From an uncultured Bacteroidia bacterium (GTDB lineage: Bacteria > Bacteroidota > Bacteroidia > Bacteroidales > UBA932), in NCBI GenBank assembly GCA_902768665.1, contig CACXMA010000009.1, positions 118,589 through 182,588 on the forward strand: a stretch of DNA of 64,000 nucleotides, read 5' to 3'. The position numbers were made by a program, and so were the translations under genes. The notes beneath the pieces are model-generated. The model was not told where the DNA came from. It did not search any database and worked only from the letters and a program-made list of their open reading frames with translations. Below are positions 18,041 through 27,277 of the stretch, in pieces; the stretch's first letter is position 1; each line of letters begins with the position of its first letter.

Positions 18041-19409
18041 ATTTCAGGCGAAGCCAGCGGCCGCGGGCTAGGTAGAAGAGGAAGAGGGCGCCGCGCATAT
18101 TGAGTTCGAAGCACATCGCGATCCAGTAGCCGACGAGACCGTAGTGGGGACAGAGCCAGATGGCGGGGACGATGCGGAACACCCAGATGGAACTGAAATT
18201 GAGGATGCTCGGGAGGAGCGTGTCGCCGGCACCGACGCAGGCGCCGTAGGACACGATGGAGGCGGCATACATCGTCTCGGCGAAGGCCTCTATGCGGAGG
18301 ACGGTGGCGCCGAGGGACACGACCTCAGGGTCGCTGCTGATCAGCCCCATAACCTCCGGCGCGAAGATAAACAGCAGGATGCCGGTCAGGGTCTGCAGGA
18401 TCATGGCGCCGCCGGTGGTCAGCCACCCGAAGCGCCGGGCCATATCGCGGCGGCCGGCCCCGATGCTCTGGCCGACGAGTGAAGTCGCTGCATCGGCGAT
18501 GCCGTAACCGGGCATATAGCAGAAACTCTCCGCCGTTACGGCGAAATTGTTCGCGGCGACGGCAACGGCCCCGAGCGGCGCCACGATGACCGTCCCGGCG
18601 ACATAGGCTCCGCGCATGACGATATTCTCGAGACAGAGCGGCAGACCGATGCGGAGCGCATTGTTCACCACGGGGCGGGTCGGCGCGAAACTCCCCTTCT
18701 CCCCTCTCAGTTTGAGATCTTTACACCGGCAGGTCAGGAACCAGACCATGCTGGTCGCGATCATCAGCTCCGCCAGTCCGGTGCCAAGGGCCGCACCGAC
18801 CACACCGAGGTCGAGCACCCAGATAAAGAGGTAATTCAGCGCCACGTCCAGCACGCACATCAGCACGTTCAGCAGGCTCGGCACCCGCATCTCGCCGCTG
18901 GCCTGGAGGATTGTCGCGGCCAGGAAATCGAACTGCAGGAACGGTAGGAAGAGGGCCGTGACGAGGAAATAACGGGACGCCTGGGCGGCCACTTCCCCGC
19001 TGCCGCCGAGCCACAGGGGCAGCGGCCGGGCGATGGCGAGGGCCAGGAGCGTGAAGCCCAGGCACCAGATCAGTGCGCTCGACAAAGCCTGCCGCACCAC
19101 GCTGCGGGCGCCTTTGAAGTCCCCGGCCCCGACCAGATGCGCCACCTGCACGGAAAAGCCGTTGCAACAGGCGAAACAGAAGCCGCCGAGGAGCCACATA
19201 CAGGTCGCCACAAGGCCGATGGCCGCGCCGGCGTCCGTGCTGAGGTGGCCGACCATGGCCGTGTCGATCAGCTGCATGGCGACCGTCGAGAACTGGGCGA
19301 TGATGGCGGGGTAGCTCAGGGTCGCCGTCAGGCGGACCTGATGGCCGAAACGAAGCGGAGCGCCCCCGCGGAGGCGCTCAAGCAGCGTATCTTTCGTCAG
19401 GCCAGCCAC
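18024..19409 (-). CDS. MATE family efflux transporter
   Basis: A 461-aa multidrug/toxin extrusion antiporter with about 12 hydrophobic helices in two homologous halves. Family segments include MQLIDTAMVGHLSTDAGAAIGL near the N-terminus, and PGYGIADAATSLVGQSIGAGR in the second half. It starts at GTG (19409). Substrate unknown; drugs, bile-type compounds or metabolites are possible. It is 4 bp downstream of the GH53 gene on the same strand, possibly by chance. Confidence 0.9.
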   Translation of the reverse strand: MAGLTKDTLLERLRGGAPLRFGHQVRLTATLSYPAIIAQFSTVAMQLIDTAMVGHLSTDAGAAIGLVATCMWLLGGFCFACCNGFSVQVAHLVGAGDFKGARSVVRQALSSALIWCLGFTLLALAIARPLPLWLGGSGEVAAQASRYFLVTALFLPFLQFDFLAATILQASGEMRVPSLLNVLMCVLDVALNYLFIWVLDLGVVGAALGTGLAELMIATSMVWFLTCRCKDLKLRGEKGSFAPTRPVVNNALRIGLPLCLENIVMRGAYVAGTVIVAPLGAVAVAANNFAVTAESFCYMPGYGIADAATSLVGQSIGAGRRDMARRFGWLTTGGAMILQTLTGILLFIFAPEVMGLISSDPEVVSLGATVLRIEAFAETMYAASIVSYGACVGAGDTLLPSILNFSSIWVFRIVPAIWLCPHYGLVGYWIAMCFELNMRGALFLFYLARGRWLRLKSTAEL

Positions 19410-19413
19410 TTAT

Positions 19414-20496
19414 CTACTTGCTGAGGAACGGTTCCAGGATGGCGGAAGGACGGCCGTCGGAGGTGAAAGCACCCATATCATAGGCGTTCCAGCCCTTCTT
19501 CGTATAGACGGCGGGCTTCCACCAGCCGTACACCTCGGGTTCCCAATAGAAAAGACCCGCGCAGCGGCTGCGGTTGACCTTTGTGATAAAATCGGCGATA
19601 ATCTCCTTGCCGAGGGAAGGGGTCTCGGACTTCACGCCGATTTCGGACACCACCACGGGCACGCCGAACTTGGCGCCGAGGGCGTTGATCTGCTTGACCG
19701 CCTCGGCGTTCAGGTCGCTCCAGCTCATGGATCCGTTATCGCTCTGGGGATAATGCGAGAGGGCGATCATGTCGAAGCGGGCGCCGCAGGATTTGAGCTT
19801 TTCGAACCACCAGGCGTTGTCCCTGTAGCCCTGGTTGATGTGCGGCATCACCTTCGCATCGGGGAACACTTCCTTGGCGGCGGCATATCCGGTCCGGTAG
19901 AGGCGTGCGAACGCTTCCCATTCGGCGTCGCTGTAGTTTTTGAGCTGTCCCGTCGGCCAGAGCATGCCGGTGCGGGTTTCATTGCCGATCTGGATCCATG
20001 CCGGGGAGACGCCCGCTTTCCGGAGGGCGTTGAGCACATCGGCGGTATGTTCCTGGACATGGGCGCTCATCTTGGCAATGTCGCCGGTATCGCCCTTCCA
20101 TGCGGCCGGGACGGTCTGGTTGCCCGGGTCTGCGAAAAAGTCGCTATAGTGGAAATCCACCATCAGCGGCAGGCCCGCGGCCGTGGCCCTTCTGGCCATG
20201 GCGACGACATCGTCCTTGCCGCTCCAGCCGCCGTCGGGATCCACCCAGACGCGAAGCCGGATGGCGTCCACGCCGGTATCCTTGAGGACGGTCAGGAGGT
20301 CGGCCTTCTCCCCGGCCCGGGTCTTGAAAGTCTTTCCGTTTTTCTCCATCTCCGAAGCCCAGCTGATGTCGGCGCCGGTCGCAAAGGCGGGAATATCGAC
20401 CTTGGCGGGGGTCTCGTTGTCATCCTTGTCGCCGCAGGCGCAGGAAAGGCCGGCGGTCAGGGCCAGCAGGGGAAGCAGGAGAAAATGTTTTTTCAT
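19414..20496 (-). CDS. arabinogalactan endo-beta-1,4-galactanase, GH53
   Basis: A 360-aa lipoprotein glycosidase. The signal ends in LSCACGDK, with Cys at residues 19 and 21. The GH53 barrel starts FATGADISWASEMEKNG and carries DAIRLRVWVDPDGG, MVDFHYSDFFADPGNQTVPAAW, the acid/base Glu in IQIGNETRTGML, and the nucleophile Glu in VVVSEIGVKSE. It cuts type I galactan side chains of pectin. No regulator or SusC/D pair is adjacent. Confidence 0.93.
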   Translation of the reverse strand: MKKHFLLLPLLALTAGLSCACGDKDDNETPAKVDIPAFATGADISWASEMEKNGKTFKTRAGEKADLLTVLKDTGVDAIRLRVWVDPDGGWSGKDDVVAMARRATAAGLPLMVDFHYSDFFADPGNQTVPAAWKGDTGDIAKMSAHVQEHTADVLNALRKAGVSPAWIQIGNETRTGMLWPTGQLKNYSDAEWEAFARLYRTGYAAAKEVFPDAKVMPHINQGYRDNAWWFEKLKSCGARFDMIALSHYPQSDNGSMSWSDLNAEAVKQINALGAKFGVPVVVSEIGVKSETPSLGKEIIADFITKVNRSRCAGLFYWEPEVYGWWKPAVYTKKGWNAYDMGAFTSDGRPSAILEPFLSK

Positions 20497-20560
20497 AGCT
20501 TTGGCATATTATGTGTTAGATAAGACAAAAGTACGAAAAAAATTTGTACCTTAGCGCATT

Positions 20561-21049
20561 ATGAAAAGAATTCTGATTCTCCTCATCGTGCTTGCCGCGG
20601 GAGCGCTTTCCGCCGCCGCACAGGAGTTCGAAGGCCTCAAGATGGAGTCCTACGAATTCTCCCGGATCCACCCTTACGGGCTCCGTGGCGTCACGGGCAC
20701 GATCCGTTTCGTGATGAACAACACCGGCGACCGCAGGGAGATCTCTCAGGTCAAGGTAACCATCTTCAAGGCCGGAAAAGCCTTCCTGCAGGCCACCAGC
20801 AAGGGTCTCGTCTTCGAACGGGGCCGTGCCGAATACGAGGTCAGCGGCAAGGTCAAACTCGCCCGCACAGTCAATGTCTTCGAAGCCGTCGCGGCGCTGA
20901 CAAACTTCGACCCTGCCCTTTACACCGCCAACCTTAGCGCAAGGATGGTGCGGGAGGACGGTACGGAAGAGATGATCTCCCGCGAAAATGTCCCCGTAAC
21001 GCATTTCATGCCGGCGAAAGCGGCAGCCAGCGAGACGGATGGGAAATAA
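20561..21049 (+). CDS. secreted protein of unknown function
   Basis: A 162-aa protein with a signal peptide (1-21, ends SAAAQ). The mature part is beta-rich, with alternating hydrophobic strands (GVTGTIRFVMNNTGDRREISQVKVTIFK), reminiscent of LEA type-2/WHy-like immunoglobulin folds. No catalytic motif is visible. A candidate promoter element TACCTTAG (20547-20554) lies just upstream. I do not recognise a named family. Confidence 0.7.
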   Translation: MKRILILLIVLAAGALSAAAQEFEGLKMESYEFSRIHPYGLRGVTGTIRFVMNNTGDRREISQVKVTIFKAGKAFLQATSKGLVFERGRAEYEVSGKVKLARTVNVFEAVAALTNFDPALYTANLSARMVREDGTEEMISRENVPVTHFMPAKAAASETDGK

Positions 21050-21085
21050 TTTCATGGAAACGCTTGCAGATTCCCGGAAAATGTG

Positions 21086-21093
21086 TATCTTTG
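21086..21093 (+). promoter_or_regulatory. promoter -7 element of rpmE2
   Basis: TATCTTTG with a TTG about 20 bp upstream (21064-21066), in the Bacteroidota promoter layout. The leader before the ATG is about 40 nt. Confidence 0.6.
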
Positions 21094-21138
21094 CGGTCCC
21101 AAATTTGGAATTATTGTTAACAATCAATCCGTAAAGTA

Positions 21139-21390
21139 ATGAAAAAAGGAATCCATCCCGAAACCTACCGTCTTGTAGCTTTCAAGGATATGTCCAACGA
21201 AACCGTCTTCGTGACGCGTTCCTGCGCCAACACGAAGGACACCCTCGAGGTGGACGGCGTCGAGTACCCGTGCGTGAAGATTGAAATCTCCAACACGTCT
21301 CACCCGTTCTACACCGGCAAGGTCAAGCTCGTTGACACCGCCGGTCGCGTGGACAAGTTCTATCAGAGATACAAGAACCGTCAGAAATAA
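21139..21390 (+). CDS. rpmE: 50S ribosomal protein L31 type B
   Basis: An 83-aa ribosomal protein: MKKGIHPETYRLVAFKDMSNE at the N-terminus and SHPFYTGKVKLVDTAGRVDKFYQRY at the C-terminus. It lacks the four zinc-binding cysteines of type A L31, so it is the zinc-independent type B form, usual in Bacteroidota. It has its own promoter and a strong terminator, so it is a single-gene unit. Confidence 0.95.
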   Translation: MKKGIHPETYRLVAFKDMSNETVFVTRSCANTKDTLEVDGVEYPCVKIEISNTSHPFYTGKVKLVDTAGRVDKFYQRYKNRQK

Positions 21391-21406
21391 TTCTGGCAGT
21401 CGGCAG

Positions 21407-21440
21407 AAACCGGCCTCCCATCATGCGGGGCCGGTTTTTT
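21407..21440 (+). terminator. Rho-independent terminator after rpmE
   Basis: AAACCGGCC/GGCCGGTTT stem with a 13-nt loop, followed by a T run. Confidence 0.85.
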
Positions 21441-21448
21441 TAATTTAT

Positions 21449-21673
21449 ATGGATATGGCCAAACGCAGCATTCTTTCCCTCCTTGCCGCCGCAGCGCTCC
21501 TGTGTGCCTGCCATTCCGGCTCCGACAAGGCAGCCGGGACCGCCGCAACCCCCGCCAAGCCCGGTCTGAGCAACGAACAGGTCCTCGCCGGATTCGAGGC
21601 CGCCGGGGCCGATCTCGACGCGGATGCGGAACCCGTCGCCGTTCCCGAAACCGAACCGCTCGACGAAGAATAA
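21449..21673 (+). CDS. small lipoprotein
   Basis: A 74-aa lipoprotein starting at ATG 21449 (or the second ATG, 21455). The signal MAKRSILSLLAAAALLCAC gives a lipidated Cys near residue 21; the mature part is short, acidic and Ala/Pro-rich (PVAVPETEPLDEE). No domain is recognisable. It lies 61 bp before the histidine phosphatase gene on the same strand and may be cotranscribed with it. Confidence 0.6.
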   Translation: MDMAKRSILSLLAAAALLCACHSGSDKAAGTAATPAKPGLSNEQVLAGFEAAGADLDADAEPVAVPETEPLDEE

Positions 21674-21734
21674 TCTTTTGGAAATACGGGCAATTATTCC
21701 GATATTTGGAAATCGGAACCATCCCCGTACGACC

Positions 21735-23009
21735 ATGAAAAAAATTATCCTTCTCCTTGCCGCTCTCCTGCCGCTGTTTGCCTACGCGCAGGTTGACAAC
21801 GTACTTGACATCGTCTCTGCAGACCGGGACAAGTTATCCGGCTGTGAGGGACCCTATCGCTTCGACGCACCGGCCCTGACGCCTGCGCCGAAGGGCTACA
21901 TTCCCTTCTATATCAGCCACTACGGCCGCCATGGCTCCCGTTATGCCTGGGACAAGAAGACCTATTCCGACATCAAGCAGGTCCTGGATCTCGCCGCGAA
22001 GGCCGATGCCCTGACGGAGCTCGGCAAGCAGATCCATGAAGACTTTCTCGACTTCTGGTTCATCCCCTGGGTCAATGCCGGCGACCTTGTCGAGCTCGGC
22101 TGGGATCAGCTCACGGAGATAGCGCGGATTATGGTCGCCGACTTCCCGGAGGTCTTCTCCGCAGGCGGTACGGTCCTCGCCCGCGCTTCGACCTCTCCCC
22201 GCGCCATCGTCAGCATGAACGCTTTTACGGTCAGCCTCCAGAAGGCCGCCCCGAAAGTCTCCATCGCCGCATCTTCTTTCCATACAGAATTGAGTTCGAC
22301 CATCCCGGTCTCCGCTCCGAAGGCCATCCGTCCGGTTTATTCCGGCGACGTCAGCCTGCCGGAAAAGTCCCAGGACTTCTTCGCCCGGACCGTGGATGCC
22401 GACACCATCATCGACCGCCTTATCAGCGACCGGACCCTCTTTGAGGAGGATGGCGGCAAGACCAATTTCGTCCAGCAGCTCTACCGCCTCTGGGGCGGCT
22501 ACCACAACTATTGTGACAGCGATTTCCTCGAGGATGTGTTTACCCCTGAGGCAGCCCTGGCACTCTGGGAAGCGGAGAATTACGATCTCTACTGCCAGCA
22601 CAGCGGAGACCGCTACCAGAATCTTTCCCTCCTCGAGGACATCCTCAACCGCGCAAACGGCGCCATTGAAGGCAGCGGTACCGTCGCCGATCTCCGCTTC
22701 GGCCACGACACCTGCTTCAGTGCCCTGCGCCCCCTGCTGAATGTCAACGGCTGCGGCTTCGAGCCTGAAACCGCCGAGGACGTCAAGTACTGGTTCCAGG
22801 ATTACGATACGCCGATGGCCGCGAACCTGCAGATCGTCCTCTACCGTCCGAAAAAGGGCGACGGAGCCGTGCTCTTCAAGATCCTGCTGAACGGCGCCGA
22901 AGCAACGCTCCCGCAGCTGGAGCCGATCGACGGTCCCTACTACCTGTGGGACGATTTCACCGCCTGGGCCGACATGCTTCTGGCAAACCACCCTGTGGTC
23001 GCAGAATAA
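21735..23009 (+). CDS. secreted histidine-type (acid) phosphatase
   Basis: A 424-aa enzyme from the ATG at 21735, which gives a clean signal peptide (MKKIILLLAALLPLFAYAQ). The catalytic motif HYGRHGSRY (RHGxR) lies near residue 62, and the proton-donor motif FGHDTCF near residue 320, both features of the histidine acid phosphatase/MINPP clade. It probably removes phosphate from inositol phosphates or other phosphomonoesters outside the cytoplasm. Substrate is inferred only at family level. Confidence 0.85.
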   Translation: MKKIILLLAALLPLFAYAQVDNVLDIVSADRDKLSGCEGPYRFDAPALTPAPKGYIPFYISHYGRHGSRYAWDKKTYSDIKQVLDLAAKADALTELGKQIHEDFLDFWFIPWVNAGDLVELGWDQLTEIARIMVADFPEVFSAGGTVLARASTSPRAIVSMNAFTVSLQKAAPKVSIAASSFHTELSSTIPVSAPKAIRPVYSGDVSLPEKSQDFFARTVDADTIIDRLISDRTLFEEDGGKTNFVQQLYRLWGGYHNYCDSDFLEDVFTPEAALALWEAENYDLYCQHSGDRYQNLSLLEDILNRANGAIEGSGTVADLRFGHDTCFSALRPLLNVNGCGFEPETAEDVKYWFQDYDTPMAANLQIVLYRPKKGDGAVLFKILLNGAEATLPQLEPIDGPYYLWDDFTAWADMLLANHPVVAE

Positions 23010-23029
23010 TTACAATTTATAAGTATTTC

Positions 23030-23060
23030 TTGGGAAATTGCTTTTTAATTCGTAGCTTTG
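23030..23060 (+). promoter_or_regulatory. promoter of the citC-citG gene
   Basis: -33 TTG (23030-23032), 20-bp spacer, -7 TAGCTTTG (23053-23060). The predicted start of transcription is only about 13 nt before the ATG at 23080, so the ATGATG at 23110 could be the true start. Confidence 0.55.
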
Positions 23061-23079
23061 CAGCATCAATTTCCAGCGG

Positions 23080-25020
23080 ATGGAACCGGGAGTATTGGAA
23101 AGTCCGCAAATGATGGCAACATACGGTAATTGGGACATACAGGAGATACCGATGCGGTCTCCTATCCTCCGCGAGAAGGTGGAACGCTTCCTCGGGGCCA
23201 ACGGCCTCAGGCTGGAAGCAGTGGATACGTATTGCGTCATCGAGAGCCCTGACGGCGAGATTCTGGCCGGCGGGGGCATTCAGAAAGATACCATCAAATG
23301 CCTGGCGGTCGCAGAAAGCGTCCGCAGCGAGGGTCTGCTCGCCCCGATTGTCTCCCGTCTGATGGAAATCGGCGCCGACTATCCACAGCGGAAGGTCTTT
23401 ACCAAACCCGCGAACCGGGCCATTTTCGAGAGCCTGGGGTTCCATCTGATCGCAGCGGCTCCGGAAGCGATCCTGATGACGGACGGCAAGGAGCTGGACC
23501 GCTACTGCCAGACCCTCTGCCAGCTGTCCGTCCATGGCCGCGCCGGTGTCATCGTCATGAACGCCAACCCCTTCACCCGCGGACACGCCTACCTCGTCGA
23601 AAAGGCGTTGGAGCAGGTAGACCGGCTCTTTATCATTCCGGTCCGGGAAGACGTCTCCCGTTTCCCCTACGCCGAGCGCAAGGCCATGATGGAGGCCGCC
23701 ACCGCCGATGATCCGCGCGTACGCGTGCTGGAAGGTTCCCAGTGGCAGATTTCCGCCCTGACCTTCCCGACCTATTTCCTAAAGGACCTGTCCACTGCCG
23801 CCGAGACCCAGATGCGGCTGGACATCGACCTGTTTGCCCGCCATATCGCCCCGGCCCTTGGCGTAGACGTCCGCTTTGTCGGCTCGGAGCCCACCGACGC
23901 GCTTACCGCCCGCTACAACGCACTGATGCAGCAGATCCTGCCGGAACGCGGCATTGAGCTGATTGAGATTCCGCGCCTTACCGAGACCCCCGATCAGGTC
24001 GGGGGTGACGCCATGGTGGTATCCGCCTCCCGCGTCCGGGAAGCGCTGGACGCCGGCAGCTTCGCAAAGGCCGCGGCGCTGACGCCGGCATCGACCCACC
24101 CTTACCTGCTGGCCGATCTCGCCGCCTGCGCCCTGCAGCGCGAGCTCGACGCTCCGCTGAAACCGGGCCTCGTCGGTCCCGACGGCCCCGGCGCCCACGC
24201 CGACATGGACTACGCCCTGATGCAGCGCAGCATCGCCGCCCTTCGCCCCTGGTTCGGCCGCATGGCAGCCTCCGGCCTTCGTGGCAGTGGCACCCAAAAG
24301 CCCGATCTCAGGAGGCTGCTTCGCATCCCCTCCTTCGGTCCTCGGCGGACGGCAGGGCTTTTGGGTACCACTGCCACTCCGACCTACAGCCACCAGCTGC
24401 GGCGGCTGGGCATCGAAGCCGAAAAGGCCATGCTCGAAGCGACCGGCGGCGTCAACACGCACCGAGGCGCCATTTTCGCCCTCGGCCTCGCCCTTGCCGC
24501 GGCGGTTTCCCGCCTTTGTGCGCCGGAATCCCCGTCAGACCGTTCTGAGCAAGTAGTTGATACCCAGCAGATTATGCAAAGTACTATGGGAAAATTTGCC
24601 CATAGTATTTTCGATAATGCATTGATTGACAGCGACTCCCTTAGAACGCCCGAGGATTCCCACGGCCGCATGGCAGTGAGCCGTTACAAGATTCGCGGGG
24701 CACGGGAAATGGCCCTGGACGGCTACCGGGAGCTGTTTGCCGACTGGCTCCCCTGCTACCGCGCCTGCAAAGACCGGCCCCTCCCGCTCCAGCGTACACT
24801 TCTGTGCATCATGGCCTCGCTGGACGACACCTGCGTCCTGCACCGGAAAGGCCCCGAAACGGCGGAGGCCGTCAAACGCGAGGCAAAAGCGCTGCTGGAG
24901 CATTTTTCCGAAGACGAACTCAAAGACCTGTGTGCCCGCTATGCCGCCGAAGGGATTTCTCCCGGCGGCGCGGCAGACATGCTTGCCCTGACAATATTTA
25001 TCGATACAATAACCTCTTAA
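23080..25020 (+). CDS. citC: CitC-CitG fusion: citrate lyase ligase / triphosphoribosyl-dephospho-CoA synthase
   Basis: A 646-aa two-domain maturation enzyme for citrate lyase. Residues 1-340 are CitC, the acetate:SH-citrate lyase ligase that acetylates the prosthetic group: a GNAT-like N-terminal part and a nucleotidyltransferase domain with NPFTRGHAYLVEKAL near residue 165 and SASRVREAL near residue 320. Residues 345-646 are CitG-like, which makes the prosthetic-group precursor: KPGLVGPDGPGAHADMDYALM, SHGRMAVSRYKIRGARE and DDTCVLHRKGPE. No CitX-type transferase domain is obvious. A palindromic element sits in frame in the CitG part (residues about 402-432). It is followed 14 bp later by the hydratase gene; its substrate protein CitD is 8 kb downstream. 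Confidence 0.88.
   Translation: MEPGVLESPQMMATYGNWDIQEIPMRSPILREKVERFLGANGLRLEAVDTYCVIESPDGEILAGGGIQKDTIKCLAVAESVRSEGLLAPIVSRLMEIGADYPQRKVFTKPANRAIFESLGFHLIAAAPEAILMTDGKELDRYCQTLCQLSVHGRAGVIVMNANPFTRGHAYLVEKALEQVDRLFIIPVREDVSRFPYAERKAMMEAATADDPRVRVLEGSQWQISALTFPTYFLKDLSTAAETQMRLDIDLFARHIAPALGVDVRFVGSEPTDALTARYNALMQQILPERGIELIEIPRLTETPDQVGGDAMVVSASRVREALDAGSFAKAAALTPASTHPYLLADLAACALQRELDAPLKPGLVGPDGPGAHADMDYALMQRSIAALRPWFGRMAASGLRGSGTQKPDLRRLLRIPSFGPRRTAGLLGTTATPTYSHQLRRLGIEAEKAMLEATGGVNTHRGAIFALGLALAAAVSRLCAPESPSDRSEQVVDTQQIMQSTMGKFAHSIFDNALIDSDSLRTPEDSHGRMAVSRYKIRGAREMALDGYRELFADWLPCYRACKDRPLPLQRTLLCIMASLDDTCVLHRKGPETAEAVKREAKALLEHFSEDELKDLCARYAAEGISPGGAADMLALTIFIDTITS
23986..24010. repeat. 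REP-like palindrome inside citC-citG
   Basis: ACCCCC-GATCAGGTC-GGGGGT followed by GACG. The core and TGACG tail match the intergenic element at about 15420-15440, whose arms differ. It encodes TPDQVGGDA in the CitC part. Confidence 0.7.
24283..24375. repeat. in-frame palindromic element inside citC-citG
   Basis: A 93-bp (31-codon) copy of the 14777-14871 element. Core bases are nearly identical, while the arms (GCACCCAAAAGCCC and GGGCTTTTGGGTACC) have changed together relative to the intergenic copy. It adds a basic segment (KPDLRRLLRIPSF) to the CitG domain without breaking the frame. Confidence 0.85.
24583..24606. repeat. second palindrome inside citC-citG
   Basis: ACTATGGG-AAAATTTG-CCCATAGT, a perfect 8-bp inverted repeat in an AT-rich patch that is unlike the surrounding GC-rich coding sequence. 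It encodes STMGKFAHS between conserved CitG segments. Confidence 0.65.
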
Positions 25021-25034
25021 ACCACTCACACACT

Positions 25035-27275
25035 ATGGTAGAACTGATTCCTCACGGTGTATACCTGCTCGACGGCAAGACCGTCGTCGACGGCGGCGCC
25101 AACCTTCCCGACAAGGACGCCGCCCGTGAGAATACCATTACCTACGGAATCCTCCGCTCCCACGACGTAGACGGCAGCAAGGGCAACAAGCTCCGCATCC
25201 GTTTCGACGCCATGGTTTCGCACGACATCACCTATGTCGGCATCATCCAGACGGCCCGCGCCAGCGGCCTGACAACCTTCCCGCTGCCGTACGCGATGAC
25301 CAACTGCCACAACTCCCTCTGCGCCGTCGGCGGCACCATCAACGAGGACGACCATGTCTTCGGCCTTTCCGCGGCGAAGAAGTACGGCGGCATCTATGTT
25401 CCTGCGAACCAGGCCGTTATCCACCAGTATGCCCGCGAAGCCCTGACCGCCTGCGGCAACATGATCCTCGGCTCCGACAGCCACACCCGCTACGGCTCCC
25501 TCGGCAACATGGGTGTCGGCGAAGGCGGCGGCGAGCTCGTCAAGCAGCTGCTCAGGAACACCTGGGACATCAACGCGCCCGAGGTGGTCCTCGTCTGGCT
25601 CGAAGGCAAGCCCAAACACGGCATCGGCCCGCATGACGTCGCCATCAGCCTCGTCAAGGCCGTCTTCGAGAGCGGCTTCGTCAAGAACAAGGTGCTCGAA
25701 TTCGCCGGCCCCGGCGTAAGCGAGCTCCCCATCGACTTCCGCAACGGCATCGACGTCATGACGACCGAAACGACCTGCCTCAGCTCCATCTGGATCACCG
25801 ACGAGACCGTCAAGGCCTATTTCGAAGAGCATGGACGTCCCGAGGCCTTCAAGGTCCTCCAGCCCGGAAAGGTCGCCTACTACGACGCCATGGTCCGCAT
25901 CGACCTCAGCACGCAGGAGTCCATGATCGCTCTCCCCTACCACCCGTCCAACGCCGTTTCCATCCACGAGCTCCAGGCCAACCCCGAGAAGGTGCTGAAA
26001 GCCATCGAGGAAGACACGAAGAAACGCTTTGGCGACAAGGTCCACCCCGACCTCCTCTCCAAGATCCGCGGCGGCAAGGTCTGGGCCGACCAGGGCATCA
26101 TCGCCGGCTGCTCCGGCGGTACCTACGACAACCTCTCCGAGGCCGCGACCATCCTCAAAGGAAAGTCCATCGGCAACGATTACTTCACCATGAGCGCCTA
26201 TCCGCAGTCGACGCCCGTCTACCTCGCCACGACCCGCGGCCACATCGCCGAGGAGCTCCTCGAGGCCGGTGTCGTCATCAAGCCCGCCTTCTGCGGTCCG
26301 TGCTTCGGCGCCGGTGACGTCCCGTCCAACAACGGCCTGTCGATCCGCCATACGACCCGCAACTTCCCGAACCGCGAAGGCTCCAAGCCCGGCCAGGGCC
26401 AGATCTCCATGGTCGCCCTCATGGATGCCCGTTCCATCGCCGCAACGGCCGCGAACGGCGGCTGCATCACCGCCGCGACGGACATCGAGTACGAAGACCG
26501 TCACGCCCCTTACAAGTTCGACGGCCGCATCTACAGCAGCCGCATCTACAACGGCTACGGCCACCCGCAGCCGGAGACCGAACTCCGCTACGGCCCCAAC
26601 ATCAAGGACTGGCCCACGATGTACCCGATGGAGGAAAACATGCTCCTCGAACTCGCCGCGGTCATCCACGACCCCGTGACGACCACCGACGAACTCATCC
26701 CTTCCGGCGAGACCTCCAGCTACCGCTCGAATCCGCTGAAGCTCAGCGAATTCGCCCTTAGCCGCCGCGTGCCGGAGTATGTCGGCCGCTCCAAGAAAAT
26801 CCAGGCCGAAGACCTCGAGCGCCGCGCCGGCAAGGTCAGCGCCAAGATCGCGGACGCCCTCAAGACCGTCGGCGCCAAACCCGAGAACACCTCCTTCGGC
26901 TCCTGCGTCTTCGCCAACAAGCCCGGCGACGGTTCCGCCCGCGAGCAGGCCGCTTCCTGCCAGAAGGTGCTCGGCGGCGACGCCAACATCTGCTATGAGT
27001 ACGCCACCAAGCGCTACCGCAGCAACTGCATCAACTGGGGTATCGTGCCCTTCACCATCGCTCCGGAGACCCCGTTCGACTACAACGACGGCGATCTCGT
27101 CTTCGTTCCCGGCATCCGCAAGGCCATCCTCGCCGGCGCCGAAGAGATCGACGGCATCGTCCTGAGCGGCAAGAAGGCCACCCCGATCCACCTCTTCTTC
27201 CAGAACCTCACCGCCGCCGAGCGCCAGATTCTCGCCGACGGCTGCCTGATGAATTACTACAAAAACCAGCAATAA
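25035..27275 (+). CDS. aconitase-family hydratase (aconitate hydratase, YbhJ-like)
   Basis: A 746-aa [4Fe-4S] hydro-lyase starting at ATG 25035. The aconitase fold is evident from [22 protein letters not shown] and [13 protein letters not shown] (Cys near residue 418-421). The third cluster Cys is in GCSGGTYDN near residue 358, where classical aconitases have GSCTNS; this variant is typical of the YbhJ-type branch. The C-terminal swivel domain carries the conserved SNCINWG/VPFTI-type segment. Isocitrate dehydrogenase follows after 2 bp, so conversion of citrate to isocitrate is the likely role. Confidence 0.87.
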   Translation: MVELIPHGVYLLDGKTVVDGGANLPDKDAARENTITYGILRSHDVDGSKGNKLRIRFDAMVSHDITYVGIIQTARASGLTTFPLPYAMTNCHNSLCAVGGTINEDDHVFGLSAAKKYGGIYVPANQAVIHQYAREALTACGNMILGSDSHTRYGSLGNMGVGEGGGELVKQLLRNTWDINAPEVVLVWLEGKPKHGIGPHDVAISLVKAVFESGFVKNKVLEFAGPGVSELPIDFRNGIDVMTTETTCLSSIWITDETVKAYFEEHGRPEAFKVLQPGKVAYYDAMVRIDLSTQESMIALPYHPSNAVSIHELQANPEKVLKAIEEDTKKRFGDKVHPDLLSKIRGGKVWADQGIIAGCSGGTYDNLSEAATILKGKSIGNDYFTMSAYPQSTPVYLATTRGHIAEELLEAGVVIKPAFCGPCFGAGDVPSNNGLSIRHTTRNFPNREGSKPGQGQISMVALMDARSIAATAANGGCITAATDIEYEDRHAPYKFDGRIYSSRIYNGYGHPQPETELRYGPNIKDWPTMYPMEENMLLELAAVIHDPVTTTDELIPSGETSSYRSNPLKLSEFALSRRVPEYVGRSKKIQAEDLERRAGKVSAKIADALKTVGAKPENTSFGSCVFANKPGDGSAREQAASCQKVLGGDANICYEYATKRYRSNCINWGIVPFTIAPETPFDYNDGDLVFVPGIRKAILAGAEEIDGIVLSGKKATPIHLFFQNLTAAERQILADGCLMNYYKNQQ

Positions 27276-27277
27276 CC

